From Ruminococcus sp. UBA3387 (lineage in GTDB: Bacteria > Bacillota > Clostridia > Oscillospirales > Ruminococcaceae), in NCBI GenBank assembly GCA_002358895.1, contig DEPR01000034.1:26464-33606 (forward strand): a DNA stretch of 7,143 nt, given 5' to 3'. The position numbers and the translations under genes are program-made. Each line of letters opens with the position of its first letter. Within the stretch, counting starts at the first letter, position 1. The notes beneath the pieces are model-generated. The model was given only the letters and a program-made list of their open reading frames with translations. It ran no database searches and was not told the DNA's origin. Positions 6,466 through 7,143 of this stretch are shown here, piece after piece.

Positions 6466-7031
6466 TTTCGGTGGTTATAAAAAACATAAAAATCGGTGTG
6501 TCTTTCAGTTTTTTTGCAGTTGTGGGACTGGTCTGTCTGTGGCAGGACAGTAATGGGGATAAACTTCTTCTAATGCTTATGTGTTGCCTGTTGCACGAAA
6601 TGGGTCATCTTATAGCAATGTGCCTGTGTAACGTGCCACCAATAATGATTATTGCCTATGGCGGTGGCATAAAAATATATCCCGATAATGCGAAAATGAC
6701 TTCCGATTTTCAGGATATAATTATTCTGTCGGCAGGTTGCATTATAAATATTATTCTTGCCTGCCTGTTGTTTTTGTTGAATAAAAGTCCAACGTATTTC
6801 AGTATGGCAAATCTGTTTCTTGGGCTGTTCAATTTAATGCCTGTGAAATACTTTGACGGTGGAAGACTGTTGTCAATAGCCTTGAAAGACTCAAAAGCTG
6901 TCAATGTTATACGATGTATTTTTATCACATTTTTCGCAATAGTAATCGGTGCAATGGCTGTAAAAGGGATGTTCAGTATATCACTTTTTGTGATTTTTGC
7001 GTATATTATCATTTCCGAGCTTTTCGCATAA
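6462..7031 (+). CDS. M50 / site-2 protease family intramembrane metalloprotease, SpoIVFB-like, no CBS domain
   Basis: A zinc protease that would cut substrates within the membrane. From the ATG the product is 189 aa with about five or six hydrophobic segments (near 13-27, 34-56, 86-106, 113-128, 150-168 and 171-187). Zinc motif HEMGH (45-49) lies in the second segment; SAGCIIN (90-96) and N-L-M-P-V-K-Y-F-DGGR (124-135, Asp132 as third zinc ligand) complete the family signature. Active-site residues are intact. SpoIVFB, which activates sigma-K in B. subtilis, is longer and has a CBS domain that is absent here; no SpoIVFA partner is visible. The position next to spoVM favours a sporulation role, but this is inference and the substrate is unknown. 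An in-frame TTG at 6387 would add 25 residues encoded across the terminator and overlap spoVM, so I prefer the ATG, which has GGTGAT before it. A separate promoter must lie in or before the terminator, or the gene lives on read-through. Confidence 0.88.
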   Translation: MLSVVIKNIKIGVSFSFFAVVGLVCLWQDSNGDKLLLMLMCCLLHEMGHLIAMCLCNVPPIMIIAYGGGIKIYPDNAKMTSDFQDIIILSAGCIINIILACLLFLLNKSPTYFSMANLFLGLFNLMPVKYFDGGRLLSIALKDSKAVNVIRCIFITFFAIVIGAMAVKGMFSISLFVIFAYIIISELFA

Positions 7032-7060
7032 AAAGCCACCCATTTGGGTGGCTTTAGTTT
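7032..7060. terminator. Probable bidirectional terminator between convergent genes
   Basis: GCCACCC (7035-7041) pairs with GGGTGGC (7046-7052) around ATTT; AAA/TTT flanks extend the stem to 10 bp. On the plus strand TTTAGTTTT follows; on the minus strand the stem is followed by a run of five T. It begins right after the M50 stop and lies just before the end of the minus-strand gene, so it can serve both. Confidence 0.85.
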
Positions 7061-7065
7061 TGTTG

Positions 7066-7143
7066 TTAAGGCTCGTAAGCTCTTGTATACTCTGTGCTTA
7101 ATGAGTCAAGCATAAATCTGCAGGTTACAGCAGTTGTCTCAGT
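7066..7143 (-). CDS. C-terminal end of an unrecognised minus-strand protein, cut by window edge
   Basis: The minus strand is open from the right edge to a TAA at 7066-7068, giving 25 residues ending FMLDSLSTEYTRAYEP. The stop sits a few bases from a hairpin that has a T tract on this strand, which is how the end of a convergent gene should look, and codon choice (AGA, GAG, ACA) resembles the neighbours. Too little is visible to name a family. It could also be non-coding sequence, since 25 open codons alone are weak evidence. Confidence 0.5.
   Translation of the reverse strand, partial: TETTAVTCRFMLDSLSTEYTRAYEP

Noticed and set aside
1..7143. Mobile element, CRISPR array, tRNA/rRNA gene or thiamine riboswitch
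   Set aside because: I looked on both strands for terminal repeats, regularly spaced repeats, cloverleaf patterns and the THI-box conserved core and saw none; gaps between the genes are too short for most of these.

Overview
The window is a low-GC, tightly packed stretch from an endospore-forming Firmicute. Gene order and codon style fit the class Clostridia, perhaps the Ruminococcaceae/Oscillospirales; that placement is inference. Six long genes run on the plus strand, and their order (rsmB - rlmN - prpC - prkC - rsgA - thiN - spoVM) matches the Bacillus subtilis block yloM-yloN-prpC-prkC-cpgA-rpe-yloS-spoVM, except that rpe is missing between rsgA and thiN.

Layout: positions 2-865 hold the C-terminal two thirds of the rRNA cytosine methyltransferase RsmB, cut by the window edge. 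The radical-SAM methylase RlmN (870-1916) follows after 4 nt, from a TTG start whose ribosome binding site lies inside the end of rsmB. PrpC (1935-2663) and PrkC (2696-4717) are a PP2C phosphatase and a PASTA-domain transmembrane Ser/Thr kinase. RsgA (4724-5599), a circularly permuted ribosome-assembly GTPase, and thiamine pyrophosphokinase ThiN (5599-6222) are very tightly packed, with a TAATG stop/start overlap between them.

An 81-nt gap with a candidate sigma-E promoter leads to a 29-codon gene (6304-6393) that I identify as spoVM, the small amphipathic sporulation peptide. It is too short for ordinary gene calling. A strong intrinsic terminator starts 2 nt after its stop codon. A small CBS-less M50 (site-2 protease / SpoIVFB-like) intramembrane metalloprotease follows (6462-7031), then a hairpin that can terminate transcription in both directions, then the last 25 codons of an unrecognised minus-strand gene that enters from the right edge.

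How the genes fit together: the first five concern ribosome modification, ribosome assembly and the kinase/phosphatase pair that, in B. subtilis, acts on the RsgA orthologue CpgA and takes part in spore germination. The right-hand end is linked to sporulation: SpoVM with a candidate mother-cell promoter, and an M50 protease of the SpoIVFB type. The core is a known conserved cluster and not a new system. The less ordinary points are the easily missed spoVM, the tandem Asp/Glu-Tyr repeat next to the PrkC membrane segment, the loss of rpe, and the protease gene whose start site can fold into a hairpin.
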